A stretch of DNA of 26,664 bases from Pseudomonadota bacterium (GCA_015222795.1 JADFVY010000133.1:1-26664), one strand, 5' to 3'. Positions 15,511 to 24,371 are shown, counted from the first letter of the stretch. The notes: a model not told the origin generated them from the letters alone. A program made the numbers and translations.

Positions 15511-16362
15511 TCATTCGGCGTCGCGCACCAGACGAAATCCGATAAGGATATGTTTGAGCGTTGCAGGGCGGCTATGGCGCGCCGCCGGCCGGCAGATGCC
15601 GCAACCCTTGTCGTCCCACGAGCCGCCCTTGACAATAAAGCGACCGTCGGCGGCCAGCGTGTTCGTCCATTCATAAACCTGGCCCGCCGCGTCCAGCATG
15701 CCGAAGGCGCTGATCCCGGACAGGTTTCCGCCCGCAACCGTGGTATCGAATGGCCCCGAATCATGGCTGTTCAGTCGTTCCGGATCGAACTCGTCGCCCC
15801 AGGGGAAGCGCCTGCCGTAGATGCCGCGGGCCGCCTTTTCCCATTCGGCCTCAGTGGGCAGCCGCCAGTTTTCACCCGTCTCCAGACTAAGCCACGCCGC
15901 GAACGCGCTGGCCTCGGAGTGACTGACCAGCACCACCGGATGCCGGCCGCGCATTTCCGGCGGCCGTCCATCGACCCACATATGGCGCTGGGCCAGATTG
16001 TAGGGATGAACCAGCCCGTAACTGTTCCAGGTCGCCTCGTCGACATAGGGTGCCGGGCGCCCCGTTGCCGCGATGAATTTGGCGTAAAGATCATTGGTGA
16101 CCGGCCACTGCATGATGTAATAGGCGCCGGTTTCGACCTCGCGGCGGAAAATTTCACGGGCATACCATGCCCGGTCACGTGTGATGGAGTGGCCATAGGC
16201 GGCTTCGTCCATGCGATACGCGGCCTCACGCTCTTCGTCGTCGGACCCCATAATGAACCGGCCGGCCGTAACCTCCGCCACCGCCGGCCATGCGGGCGGT
16301 TTTGGCGGCCCGTCGCAGGCCGTGAAAAAGAACAGAATAAGCGTAATGGCCAAGCGTCGCAT
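15511..16362 (-). CDS. Formylglycine-generating enzyme (SUMF1/FGE-fold) lipoprotein, 283 aa
   Basis: The protein has the FGE-sulfatase fold: GRFIMGSDDEEREAAYR near residue 34, VETGAYYIMQWPVTNDLYAK, HPVVLVSHSEASAFAAWL, the signature ENWRLPTEAEWEKAARG at 164-180, GQVYEWTN, KGGSWDD and the final IGFRLVRD. The start at 16362 gives a lipoprotein signal (MRRLAITLILFFFTAC, lipid Cys16) with GGGGG just upstream; the frame extends seven codons further. In true FGEs the catalytic cysteines are spaced CHxSYC. Here the equivalent position reads CGIC (Cys254, Cys257), a CxxC, so sulfatase activation is doubtful. No sulfatase gene is adjacent. It may be a periplasmic/outer-membrane FGE-fold enzyme of unknown reaction, or a structural binding domain. 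Confidence 0.9.
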   Translation of the reverse strand: MRRLAITLILFFFTACDGPPKPPAWPAVAEVTAGRFIMGSDDEEREAAYRMDEAAYGHSITRDRAWYAREIFRREVETGAYYIMQWPVTNDLYAKFIAATGRPAPYVDEATWNSYGLVHPYNLAQRHMWVDGRPPEMRGRHPVVLVSHSEASAFAAWLSLETGENWRLPTEAEWEKAARGIYGRRFPWGDEFDPERLNSHDSGPFDTTVAGGNLSGISAFGMLDAAGQVYEWTNTLAADGRFIVKGGSWDDKGCGICRPAARHSRPATLKHILIGFRLVRDAE

Positions 16363-16490
16363 GGCGCCCCCGATAGATTGCACCCGCGCATGCTGCCATT
16401 TTCGCGCGCCGCCGCCAAGGGCATTGATGTATGGTTACGCGAGATCGCCGTTTGGCGCGGCCGGCAGGTGGTGCTATTTTCACCGGTAGA

Positions 16491-17087
16491 ATGCGAAAAT
16501 CAGGATGGATCATACCGGCGGCCCTGCTTCTGCTCGCCGCCTTCGCGCCGCCGGCCGCGGCAGACCCTTTGTTGCTGCGGGGCGAGGCTCAGCGTGGCGA
16601 TACCGTCGTCCATCCGTTTGAGCATGACGGACACGCATTCGAGTTCAGGTTGATACCCGTAGGGCATGGCTGGTCGATCTGGATCGGCGATCCTGTGAAC
16701 CGCGAGCGCAACCAGGTCGTCATCGCAACACCCCCATACAGCGGGATCAACCCGGCCATTATCCAGGGCTGGCATTTCCGCAACGCCGACAATAGCGGCC
16801 CCAACAAGCCCGGCAAAGACCATGTAAATGCACCCCAAAATACCCGGCATTTCGCCTTCGTGCTCAACGGCGCCGGTTATCAGGCCGCGCGTGAGGCCCT
16901 GGAGATACTGATGTGGCCGGAAGATCGGGACCAGGGCGATGTATCGAAAGCGGAAGAGCGACTCAAGGCCGTGCCCAAGGCCCACGGGGTGCTGACAATC
17001 GAAGCCCTCGAACTTGGAAACCTGATCGAAGGCGAACAGGCCTGGGTCGAGCGCATGGCCTTCCGGATCCGGATTAATCTGCCCTGA
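16491..17087 (+). CDS. Secreted hypothetical protein, 198 aa
   Basis: I do not recognise this family. The N-terminus MRKSGWIIPAALLLLAAFAP is a signal peptide with likely cleavage after PAAA at about residue 24, so the product is periplasmic or exported. The mature part has a beta-rich look (FEFRLIPVGHGWSIWIGDPV), a segment GINPAIIQGWHFRNADNSGP, and a helical C-terminal half ending MAFRIRINLP. ATG at 16491 is preferred over the upstream in-frame ATG at 16431 because only the shorter form begins with the signal peptide. A promoter-like TTGGCG, 17 bp, TATTTT ends only about 10 bp before this ATG, which would give a nearly leaderless message; this is tentative. It is divergent from the FGE-like lipoprotein gene, 128 bp away. 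Confidence 0.8.
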   Translation: MRKSGWIIPAALLLLAAFAPPAAADPLLLRGEAQRGDTVVHPFEHDGHAFEFRLIPVGHGWSIWIGDPVNRERNQVVIATPPYSGINPAIIQGWHFRNADNSGPNKPGKDHVNAPQNTRHFAFVLNGAGYQAAREALEILMWPEDRDQGDVSKAEERLKAVPKAHGVLTIEALELGNLIEGEQAWVERMAFRIRINLP

Positions 17088-17196
17088 CCTATAAATCCGG
17101 TCCACGGCAATTTCCTTCACTTCTATTTAACGGGTTCCTTGGCAGTATTTCCTCGCGGCCTGGCTGCATGCCGCACGGAAACCGAAGGGCCTTGCC

Positions 17197-19041
17197 ATGA
17201 TCACGATAATTCTCACCGTTCTCGCCGTTATCCTGGCGATTTTCCTGCCCGGCTTCATCACCTCGCAAGATCCGGCAAAGGACCGGATTCTCGGCTCCGT
17301 CCGCTTCGCCGTTAGAATTCTATCGGGCGTGGCTGCCGTACTGATCGCGGCGTCCTCGTCATTCGTGTATGTCGAGAAGGACCAGACCGGCCATCTGGAC
17401 AAGATATTTGGAACGACGAGCCTGAAAGAAGGCCATATCCTTGCGGTCAACGGGGAAATGGGACCGCAGGCAGATGTCCTGCCGCCCGGTTTCCATCTCC
17501 GTTTACTCCTTCGGATCTTCTACAACGTGAAAATGGAAGACGTGATCGAGGTACCGCCCGGCCAGTATGGCTTCCTTTACGGCAAGGACGGCGCCCCGCT
17601 TCGCGATGGCCAGACCTATGCCGACCCCTTCCCGCCCGGTGACGCCGACAAGATGGCGAACGATGCGGGATTTTTCCTGACAAACGGTGGGCAGAAGGGA
17701 TCACAGACAACCGTCCTGACGCCAGGCAAATATCGACTCAACCACTTCCTGTGGCGCGTCGAGCTTGGCGACGCCACCGATATCCCCAAGGGTTTCGTCG
17801 GTGTCGTCAAATCCAACGTCCATTCCCGGGTCGATTTCGGCAGTTTGATGTCTGACAAGCCAGTGGATTGCACCGTCCGTTCCGACGCATCCGGTCCAGC
17901 CGGCGGGTTGAGCGTGCCGCTGGTGCCGGTTGGCTGCATCGGAATCTGGGACCAGGCGCTGAATCCCGGCAAATACTACATCAACACCAAGGCCTATACG
18001 GTGACGATGGTCGATACACGCGTGCAGACCTGGGAATATCGCGGCGGATTCACCCGGCGGCAGATATCGCTGGCGGTTGACCAGCAAGGCCTCATCACCC
18101 AGCGCGAGGAATCGATCAAGGTTCCGGTACCGAGGAACGCCGCCGACGAGGCCATCTTCCTGAAAGTCGAGGGCTGGACCATTGCCCAGCAACTGCGCGT
18201 GCTGGTGCAGGTGACGCCCGCGCACGCGCCCTTCGTCGTCGCCTCGGTGGGCGGGCTGCAGGAAGTCGAGGATCGCATCATGAGCCCGGCCGTGCAGTCG
18301 GTGGTGCGAAATGTTGCCGGCGGCATGATCCGTGTGCCGACACAGGCCCTCAACGAGAACGGCAATCCCATCCTGGACGAAAACGGCGAGCCGGAAATGC
18401 GGGTCGTCACGCGCCGGGTCCGCGTGCTGGACGTGATCGAGAATCGCTCGGCCCTGGAAGAGGGGATCGAGGCGATCATCCGCAACGAGGGGCTAAAGGC
18501 CGGCGTGGACATCAAGGAAGTCCGCCTGCTGGAACCCGACCTGCCGCCGGAACTGCTGGTCGCCCGCAAACGCGAACAATTGGCCCAGCAACTGGCCAAG
18601 GCCTACCACCAGGAGCGCGGCGCGCAGACCGAGCGCATCATGACCGAACAGACCCGCGCCACCGCCGACCAGCAGGACAAGTTGGTCGAGGCGCAGATCG
18701 AGGTGAAGCGTTCCGAACAGTTCGCCATGGCGCGGCGCAACGAGGGCCAGGGTGAACGCGACAGGCTGACCCTGATCGCCGAGGGTCAGAAAACCCAGGC
18801 CGCGGTACTGGGCGAGGATCGCGTGGTCGAGTTGCGCAAGTTCGAATTTGTGGTCGGCCGCCTGCTGGATTTCTTCGACAACAATCCCGAAGTGCTGGCC
18901 GCGGCGCTGAACAACGCCCACAAATTCGTGCCCGAGCGCGTCTTCACCATGAGCGGCGAGAACGGCGCCGACAGTCTGACCGGCGCCGCCGGCGTGCTGG
19001 GTGACTTCCTGAGCAGCGGCGCAAACAAGCCGGCGCAGTAG
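17197..19041 (+). CDS. SPFH/band-7 (flotillin-like) membrane protein, 614 aa
   Basis: SPFH proteins form membrane-attached oligomeric scaffolds. Two N-terminal hydrophobic segments (residues 1-20 and about 41-58) anchor the protein. The SPFH region follows (FVYVEKDQTGHLDKIFGTTS; then VPPGQYGFLYGKDGAPL and NPGKYYINTKAYTVTMVDTR). A strongly charged alanine/glutamine-rich coiled coil runs from about residue 450 to 545 (ARKREQLAQQLAKAYHQERG, EGQGERDRLTLIAEGQKTQA). The C-terminal tail is ENGADSLTGAAGVLGDFLSS. The length is longer than stomatin and close to flotillin-type proteins. GAAGGG lies 7 nt before ATG at 17197. It seems to be a single-gene unit, with a 24-bp inverted repeat 40 bp past the stop. 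A role in membrane organisation is inferred from the family. Confidence 0.9.
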   Translation: MITIILTVLAVILAIFLPGFITSQDPAKDRILGSVRFAVRILSGVAAVLIAASSSFVYVEKDQTGHLDKIFGTTSLKEGHILAVNGEMGPQADVLPPGFHLRLLLRIFYNVKMEDVIEVPPGQYGFLYGKDGAPLRDGQTYADPFPPGDADKMANDAGFFLTNGGQKGSQTTVLTPGKYRLNHFLWRVELGDATDIPKGFVGVVKSNVHSRVDFGSLMSDKPVDCTVRSDASGPAGGLSVPLVPVGCIGIWDQALNPGKYYINTKAYTVTMVDTRVQTWEYRGGFTRRQISLAVDQQGLITQREESIKVPVPRNAADEAIFLKVEGWTIAQQLRVLVQVTPAHAPFVVASVGGLQEVEDRIMSPAVQSVVRNVAGGMIRVPTQALNENGNPILDENGEPEMRVVTRRVRVLDVIENRSALEEGIEAIIRNEGLKAGVDIKEVRLLEPDLPPELLVARKREQLAQQLAKAYHQERGAQTERIMTEQTRATADQQDKLVEAQIEVKRSEQFAMARRNEGQGERDRLTLIAEGQKTQAAVLGEDRVVELRKFEFVVGRLLDFFDNNPEVLAAALNNAHKFVPERVFTMSGENGADSLTGAAGVLGDFLSSGANKPAQ

Positions 19042-19081
19042 CAGCGCCGGGCTAGAGCTTTCCCCACTTGCGTGGGCGGCA

Positions 19082-19153
19082 CCGGCCCGCTCCCCCACCC
19101 GGCCACCCACAGCGTACAATGTCGTTGGATGGCCGGGTGGGGGAGCGGGCCGG
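19082..19153. repeat. 72-bp palindromic element with perfect 24-bp arms
   Basis: The left arm at 19082-19105 and the right arm at 19130-19153 are exact reverse complements (CCGGCCCGCTCCCCCACCCG plus GCCA in the left arm), with a 24-nt unpaired centre. It lies between the convergent SPFH and UspA genes. There is no T run on either side, so it is not a standard intrinsic terminator, though such a stem would block or stabilise transcripts from both directions. It may be one copy of a dispersed intergenic palindromic repeat; a second copy is not present in this window. Confidence 0.85.
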
Positions 19154-19171
19154 CGGCCGTTCAACTTATAC

Positions 19172-19600
19172 TCAGCCCCTGACCACCAGCACCGAGCAAA
19201 TGGCGTGGCGCACGACGCGCGCGGCGTTGGGGCCCAACAGATAGTCGCTCTGTGCCGGCCGGTGCGATGCCATGACGATCAGGTCTGCGCCGATATCATC
19301 GGCGGTGGCGAGGACTTCCTTGTAGATCGTGCCGTGGCCGACGGAATGTGCGGCCTCGATTTCACCGGGAACGTTCTCGCCGATGAAGTCGGCTAGCGAC
19401 TTGCCGGCCTCGGCCAGTGCCTGCTTTTCGTAATCCGCCGGGAAAAACGAGCCGACAATGGCCATTCCGAAATCGGGCACCACGGTCATGATATGGAGTT
19501 TCCCGCCGCCCGAACGGGCCTGTTCCAGCGCCACGGGCAGCGCTTTTTCCCATGAAGACGGTTCGTTCATATCGATGGCGAGCAGGATGGTCTTGTACAT
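19172..19600 (-). CDS. Universal stress protein (UspA family), TRAP-associated, 142 aa
   Basis: This is a small cytoplasmic alpha/beta nucleotide-binding protein. The N-terminus MYKTILLAIDMNEPSSWEKA is the usual beta-1 strand and aspartate of UspA. The C-terminal block IGADLIVMASHRP followed by LLGPNAARVVRHAICSVLVV fits the ATP-binding G-x2-G-x9-G(S/T) region, with GPNA instead of GS(T)A. The gene begins 11 bp after the fused TRAP permease gene and is the last gene of that operon. UspA proteins next to TRAP genes occur elsewhere; TeaD of the ectoine transporter TeaABC binds ATP and tunes uptake. A similar control of this transporter is a reasonable inference. Confidence 0.93.
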   Translation of the reverse strand: MYKTILLAIDMNEPSSWEKALPVALEQARSGGGKLHIMTVVPDFGMAIVGSFFPADYEKQALAEAGKSLADFIGENVPGEIEAAHSVGHGTIYKEVLATADDIGADLIVMASHRPAQSDYLLGPNAARVVRHAICSVLVVRG

Positions 19601-19611
19601 TTCGCTTCCCC

Positions 19612-22197
19612 CTATGCGGCCGCCGTCGCCCTGCGACGGAGCTGCAGCAATACAATCAGGCCGAAGAGCGCCAGCGCGGGAATGAAGAACAACTGCTTGG
19701 GCGGCTGGTCCGCCTCGGCCCGCACGTCCACGATTTCCCAGTCGAAATCGACACCCGCCTTTTCAGCCGCGGTGCCGAAGACGATGTTGTCGACCAGCAC
19801 CTTGCCGTCCTCTTCGCGGGTCTCGATCCCCGCATGGGCCAGCCTTTCCGGGCCGGCGGCCAAGGGCCCCAGCGGCAACGGCACGATCCTTGTGACAAAT
19901 TTACCGTCAATCGTCTCGCCCGACATGGTAACGCGCAGCATGATGTCGGGTTCTTGCGCCTCGGCGATCTCCGCGATTTCTGTCGGCGAACGAATATCCA
20001 GCGGTTCAACGACCATGTCCATCCAGAAACCCGGCCGGAACAGGGTGAAGGCGATCAGAATCATCGCCAGCGATTCCCACAGCTTGCTGCGCACCAGGAA
20101 ATAGCCTTGCGTGCTGGCCGCAAACAGCAACATGGCCACGACCGCCGAGGTTACCACCAGGATCAAATGCCAGACGCTTTTTATTCCGATCAACAGCAGT
20201 TCGGTATTGAAGATAAACATGAAGGGCAGAATGGCGGTGCGGATATCGTAGGCGAAGCCCTGAATACCGGTGCGAATCGGATCGCCACGCGAAATCGCGG
20301 CCGCCGCGAAGGCGGCCAGCCCCACCGGCGGCGTATCGTCGGCCAGGATGCCGAAATAGAACACAAACATATGTACCGCGATCAGCGGCACGATAAGCCC
20401 CTGCGCCGCGCCCAGCGATACGATCACCGGGGCCATCAAAGTCGAGACCACGATATAGTTCGCCGTGGTTGGCAGCCCCATGCCCAAGAGCAGGCTGATG
20501 AAGGCGGTGAACAGCAGCATCAGGATCAAATTTCCGCCGGAAATGAACTCAACGAATTCGGTCATCACCAGACCGATGCCGGTCAGCGTCACCGTGCCGA
20601 CGATAATGCCCGCAACCGCGGTCGCGATGCCGATGCCGATCATGTTGCGCGCGCCCGAAGTCAGTCCATCGGCGGTATCTTTCAACCCGGTGCGCAACGC
20701 GTTCGCATAGTCGGGCGTCCCGCCCCGGAAAAAATTCTTTACCATATCCTGGGTAACAACCACGAAAATCATCAGCAACGAGGCCCAGTACGCCGCCAGG
20801 CCGGGCGAGAATCGCTCCACCACCAGGCACCAGATCAGCACCACCACCGGCAGCAGATAGTGCAGGCCGGATTTAATCGTAGGGCCGGTCTCTGGCAGGT
20901 ATTCCATTTTGGAAATCGCGTCCTCGCCGCCAAGGTCGGGCACCGACGCGGCTATGCGGACCAGGAAGAAATAGGCCACAAGAATCACCGCCGCGGCGAT
21001 CCATGCCGAGGCATCCCCCGCGACGTCCTTCACCCAACTGAAGCCGTAATATATGACGCCTGACAGGATCACCATCCCCAGTAAGGTAAGAACCAGGGCG
21101 ACGAGCCGCTGCGTCAGCGGCGTGATGGTGCGCCGCGGCATCCCCTCCATGCCGGCCTTGCAGGCCTCAAGATGCACGATATAGACCAGTGCGATGTACG
21201 ATATTATAGCCGGAAGGAAGGCGTGCTTGATGACCTCGACATAGGAGATGCCGACATATTCGATCATCAGGAAGGCCGCCGCACCCATGATCGGCGGGGT
21301 CAACTGCCCGTTGGTCGACGAGGCGACCTCAATCGCGCCGGCCTTTTCCGCCGAAAATCCGACGCGCTTCATCAAGGGAATGGTGAAGGTGCCGGTGACC
21401 ACCACATTGGCGATTGAGGAACCGGAGATCATACCGTTCATCGCCGAGGATACGACGGCTGCCTTCGCCGGCCCGCCGCGCAAATGACCCAACATCGAGA
21501 AAGCGACCATGGTGAAGTAGTTGCCGGCGCCGGCCTTGTCCAGCAAGGCGCCGAACAGCACGAACAGGAAGACGAAGGTCGTCGAAACCCCAAGCCCGAT
21601 GCCAAACACGCCTTCCTGGCTCAACCACAGGTGCGACATCGCCTTAGTGAAGGATGCGCCCTTCCAGGCAATCACATCGGGCGCCAGATGGCCGAAGAAC
21701 ACATAGCTCAAGAACAGCAGCGCCACCAGCAGCAGCGGTGGCCCCAGCGACCGGCGGGTCGCTTCCAGCAGGGCGACCATGCCGATGCCGGAGAAGACCA
21801 GATCGGCCGTAATCGGCAGGCCGGGCCGGTCGGCAAGCCCGAGGGCGAAGATCGCTATGTAGCTCGCGGCGAAGGCGCCAATCCCCGCCATGGCCCAGTC
21901 CTGATACGGTACCCGGTCGCGTGGCGATCGTTTCAGCGCCGGGTATGACACAAAAGCCAGGAAGATAGCGAAGGCCAGATGGATTGACCGCGTATGGGTA
22001 TCGTTCATTAGCGGGATGTAATTCGCCAGCATGTACGGCAACGGCGAGGCGACCCAGAGCTGGAACAGCGACCAGGCCATAGGCACGTAAATCAGCACAT
22101 TGCGCGAAAAATGACTCGTCGGCGCGCGCGCGCCCGTGTCGGTCTCCGCCACGAAATCCTGCACCGATTTTTCGGTTAACGGGTTGTTTTCCGCCAA
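19612..22197 (-). CDS. TRAP transporter fused permease (4TM/12TM, TAXI type) with DUF3394, 861 aa
   Basis: This is a single-chain membrane component of a TAXI-TRAP transporter. Residues up to about 195 hold the DctQ-like part. The DctM-like part follows with GVFGIGLGVSTTFVFLFVLF, AMNGMISGSSIANVVVTGTF, TNGQLTPPIMGAAAFLMIEY, MGLPTTANYIVVSTLMAPVI and FGILADDTPPVGLAAFAAAA. The C-terminal 120 residues form a soluble PDZ-like DUF3394 region (VFGTAAEKAGVDFDWEIVDV) closed by one last membrane helix and a basic tail. No ATG is suitable near the start; TTG at 22197 with AAGGGG about 7 nt upstream is the likely start. It follows a TAXI gene by 49 bp and precedes UspA by 11 bp. Confidence 0.95.
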   Translation of the reverse strand: MAENNPLTEKSVQDFVAETDTGARAPTSHFSRNVLIYVPMAWSLFQLWVASPLPYMLANYIPLMNDTHTRSIHLAFAIFLAFVSYPALKRSPRDRVPYQDWAMAGIGAFAASYIAIFALGLADRPGLPITADLVFSGIGMVALLEATRRSLGPPLLLVALLFLSYVFFGHLAPDVIAWKGASFTKAMSHLWLSQEGVFGIGLGVSTTFVFLFVLFGALLDKAGAGNYFTMVAFSMLGHLRGGPAKAAVVSSAMNGMISGSSIANVVVTGTFTIPLMKRVGFSAEKAGAIEVASSTNGQLTPPIMGAAAFLMIEYVGISYVEVIKHAFLPAIISYIALVYIVHLEACKAGMEGMPRRTITPLTQRLVALVLTLLGMVILSGVIYYGFSWVKDVAGDASAWIAAAVILVAYFFLVRIAASVPDLGGEDAISKMEYLPETGPTIKSGLHYLLPVVVLIWCLVVERFSPGLAAYWASLLMIFVVVTQDMVKNFFRGGTPDYANALRTGLKDTADGLTSGARNMIGIGIATAVAGIIVGTVTLTGIGLVMTEFVEFISGGNLILMLLFTAFISLLLGMGLPTTANYIVVSTLMAPVIVSLGAAQGLIVPLIAVHMFVFYFGILADDTPPVGLAAFAAAAISRGDPIRTGIQGFAYDIRTAILPFMFIFNTELLLIGIKSVWHLILVVTSAVVAMLLFAASTQGYFLVRSKLWESLAMILIAFTLFRPGFWMDMVVEPLDIRSPTEIAEIAEAQEPDIMLRVTMSGETIDGKFVTRIVPLPLGPLAAGPERLAHAGIETREEDGKVLVDNIVFGTAAEKAGVDFDWEIVDVRAEADQPPKQLFFIPALALFGLIVLLQLRRRATAAA

Positions 22198-22246
22198 CGT
22201 GGTTCCCCTTGTTCTGTTTCGTGCCGCCGTATGATCCGGCGATCAG

Positions 22247-23236
22247 TTACATCAGGCCTTTTCCGCGGTAGTAGCGCTTTGCGCCATCATGCAGCGGCGC
22301 GGTCAGCCCTTCGCTAACCATACTTTTAGGATCCAGTTGCTCAAAGGCCGGATACATGCGGCGAAATTTGTCAATATTGTCGAACACCGCCTTGACGATG
22401 GCGTAGGCCGTGTCGTCATCCATGTCCTCGGCCACGACGACGGTGGCGCGGACACCGAAGGTCCGAACAGGCTCGTCATTGCCGTTGTAGATGCCGCCCG
22501 GGATTGTCATGAAGGAATAATAGGGATTGCTCGCGACCAAGTGATCGATCTGTGACCCTTCCACCTTGACGATAACCGCGTCGCACAGATCCGTGGCCTT
22601 GGCGATGGATTTGTTGGGGTGTCCGACGACATAGACCATTGCCTCGATTCGGCCGTGGCACAGCGCCAGCGATTGCTGCGAGGCCGGCAATTCGCCGGCC
22701 AGCGCGAAGCTTTTTGGCGTCCAGCCCATGGTGTCCATGACCACCTGCATGGTGGCGCGCTGGCCCGACCCCGGATTGCCAAGATTTACGCGCCTTCCCT
22801 CCAGGTCGGCGAGCGACCTGATACCTGAATCGCGCCTTGCCACCAGGGTAAAGGGCTCGCCATGCACCGAGAACAGGGTGCGGATATTCTCGTACCCCAC
22901 ATCGACAAATTCCAGCCCACCGGTGCGCTTGTAGGCCTTGTACTGCACGTCCGACTGGACGATGCCCACCTCGAAGGCATAGTCGCGGACGCTGTCCATG
23001 TTGAACAGCGAACCCGCGGTAGGAACGGCCGAGCATTTGATGCCCTCGGTCTTCTGGTTCACCAGACCGCAGATGCCGCGGCCGACCTGGAAATAGACAC
23101 CCAGAATGCTGCCGGTGCCGATCACGACATCGAATTCGGCGGCGGCGGGACCGGGTCGAATCGAAACAGCAAAAATCCCAGCCAGCAAAAGCGCCAGCCG
23201 AAGACCATGGCAGAATTTTAAAGCGACTCTAAACAC
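22247..23236 (-). CDS. TAXI family TRAP solute-binding protein (second of three), 329 aa
   Basis: This is a periplasmic binding subunit for the fused permease encoded next. The signal peptide covers about residues 1-33 (LALLLAGIFAVSIRPGPAAA). TAXI features are VVIGTGSILGVYFQVGRGIC, AGSLFNMDSVRDYAFEVGIV followed by QSDVQYKAY, LFSVHGEPFTLVARRDSGIR, VNLGNPGSGQRATMQ, TIPGGIYNGN and the C-terminal LTAPLHDGAKRYYRGKGL. The start is GTG at 23236 with GAGG upstream; no ATG lies at the proper place. It differs clearly from the other two TAXI proteins here but keeps the same block order. Because it sits closest to the permease gene and after the intra-operon terminator, it may be made at a lower level than the first TAXI protein. 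Confidence 0.94.
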   Translation of the reverse strand: MFRVALKFCHGLRLALLLAGIFAVSIRPGPAAAEFDVVIGTGSILGVYFQVGRGICGLVNQKTEGIKCSAVPTAGSLFNMDSVRDYAFEVGIVQSDVQYKAYKRTGGLEFVDVGYENIRTLFSVHGEPFTLVARRDSGIRSLADLEGRRVNLGNPGSGQRATMQVVMDTMGWTPKSFALAGELPASQQSLALCHGRIEAMVYVVGHPNKSIAKATDLCDAVIVKVEGSQIDHLVASNPYYSFMTIPGGIYNGNDEPVRTFGVRATVVVAEDMDDDTAYAIVKAVFDNIDKFRRMYPAFEQLDPKSMVSEGLTAPLHDGAKRYYRGKGLM

Positions 23237-23267
23237 GGATCAGCCTCTGTCGGACGCATGCATAAGG

Positions 23268-23298
23268 AAAAAGGGGGACGCCCGCGAAGGCATCCCCC
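23268..23298 (-). terminator. Intrinsic terminator/attenuator between two TAXI genes
   Basis: On the minus strand, directly after the stop of the first TAXI gene, GGGGGATGCC pairs with GGCGTCCCCC (10 bp, one G-U pair) around a TTCGCG loop, followed by TTTTT. The next gene starts about 30 bp further on with no evident own promoter, so partial read-through is expected, giving excess binding protein over permease. Confidence 0.85.
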
Positions 23299-23304
23299 GA
23301 GGCC

Positions 23305-24291
23305 TCATTTCAGAAGGCCGGCTTCCTTGTAATATTTGATCGCGCCGTCATGCAGCGGGGCCGACAGGCCGTCGCTGATCATCTCTTCCTTCTTCAGGTT
23401 GGCGAAGGCCGGATGCAGCTTCTTGAAGTCCTCGAAGTTTTCGAAGACCGCCTTGACGACCTGATAGACCACTTCTTCGGACACCGCCGTGGATGAAACG
23501 AAGGTTGCGCCAACACCAAAGGTCGTAACGTCGTCGGGATTGCCGCTATACATGCCGCCCGGAATGGTCGCCACGCGATAGAACGAATTATCCGCGATCA
23601 GCTTGTCGATGGCCGGTCCGGTTACATCGACCAGAACCGCGTCGCAGGATGTCACGGACTCCTTGGTCAGGCCCGACGGATGGCCAACCAGCCAGAAATA
23701 GGAGTCGATTTTGTTGTCGCAAAGCGCCTGGCCCGTCTCGGCCGACTTCAGTTCAGTGGCCAGTTTGAGGTCGCTGCGCTTCCAGCCCAGCGCTTCCTCT
23801 ATGACTTCCCAGGTGCCGCGAGTGCCGGAACCCGGATTGCCGATATTCAGGCGCTTTCCCTTGATGTCGTCGATATGCTTGATGCCGGAATCGCGGCGGG
23901 CCAGGATGGTCACCGGCTCCGGATGCACCGAAAAGACCGCGCGCAGTTCCTTGAAGGGGCCCTGATTGGCGAATTTGCTGGTGCCGTTATAGGAATGATA
24001 CTGCCAGTCCGACTGGGCCACGCCCATGTCCAACTCACCGGCGCGGATTGTATTGATGTTGTAGACCGAGCCGCCGGTGCTTTCCACCGAGCAGCGAATG
24101 CCGTGCTCCTTGCGGCCTTTGTTGACCAGGCGGCAGATCGCGCCGCCGGTGGGATAATACACCCCGGTTACGCCGCCGGTGCCAATGGTGACGAACTGTT
24201 GTTCGGCCTGGACCGGGCTGGCGCCAATCGCGGACACGCCAAGGGTTACGGCAGCGGCGATTGCGGCTGCTGTCAGCAATTTCATCTTCAT
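23305..24291 (-). CDS. TAXI family TRAP solute-binding protein (first of three), 328 aa
   Basis: This is a periplasmic TAXI binding protein. ATG at 24291 with GGGAG 7 nt upstream is chosen over an in-frame ATG eight codons earlier, because the shorter form starts a clean signal peptide (MKMKLLTAAAIAAAVTLGVS, cleavage after VQA). Conserved blocks are VTIGTGGVTGVYYPTGGAIC, GSVYNINTIRAGELDMGVAQ, FSVHPEPVTILARRDSGIKH, LNIGNPGSGTRGTWEV, ATIPGGMYSGNPDDVTTFGV and LSAPLHDGAIKYYKEAGLLK. It is the first gene of the TAXI-TRAP operon, has its own likely promoter at 24421-24450, and is followed at once by a strong terminator. This is the pattern of an abundantly expressed binding protein. TAXI ligands known so far include glutamate and other small acids; the ligand here is unknown. 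Confidence 0.96.
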   Translation of the reverse strand: MKMKLLTAAAIAAAVTLGVSAIGASPVQAEQQFVTIGTGGVTGVYYPTGGAICRLVNKGRKEHGIRCSVESTGGSVYNINTIRAGELDMGVAQSDWQYHSYNGTSKFANQGPFKELRAVFSVHPEPVTILARRDSGIKHIDDIKGKRLNIGNPGSGTRGTWEVIEEALGWKRSDLKLATELKSAETGQALCDNKIDSYFWLVGHPSGLTKESVTSCDAVLVDVTGPAIDKLIADNSFYRVATIPGGMYSGNPDDVTTFGVGATFVSSTAVSEEVVYQVVKAVFENFEDFKKLHPAFANLKKEEMISDGLSAPLHDGAIKYYKEAGLLK

Positions 24292-24318
24292 TTGAAGCTC
24301 CCGTTCGATGTTCAATTC

Positions 24319-24335
24319 GTGCCGTGCAACGGCAC
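24319..24335 (-). other. Hairpin in the leader of the first TAXI gene
   Basis: A perfect 7-bp stem GTGCCGT/ACGGCAC with a 3-nt loop lies about 28 nt before the start codon and would form in the 5' leader of the message. It could affect stability or translation; no known riboswitch is recognised. Confidence 0.45.
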
Positions 24336-24371
24336 TTCATATTATTTCGAGGGCGGCACGGTGTTCCACCC

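Noticed and set aside
19063..19076. Small hairpin CCCAC-TTGC-GTGGG after the SPFH gene as a terminator
   Set aside because: The stem has only five pairs and no T run follows on either strand.
19552..21063. Plus-strand open frame of about 500 codons
   Set aside because: It is antisense to the fused TRAP permease; the composition is dominated by Gln, Arg, His and Gly and no domain is seen.
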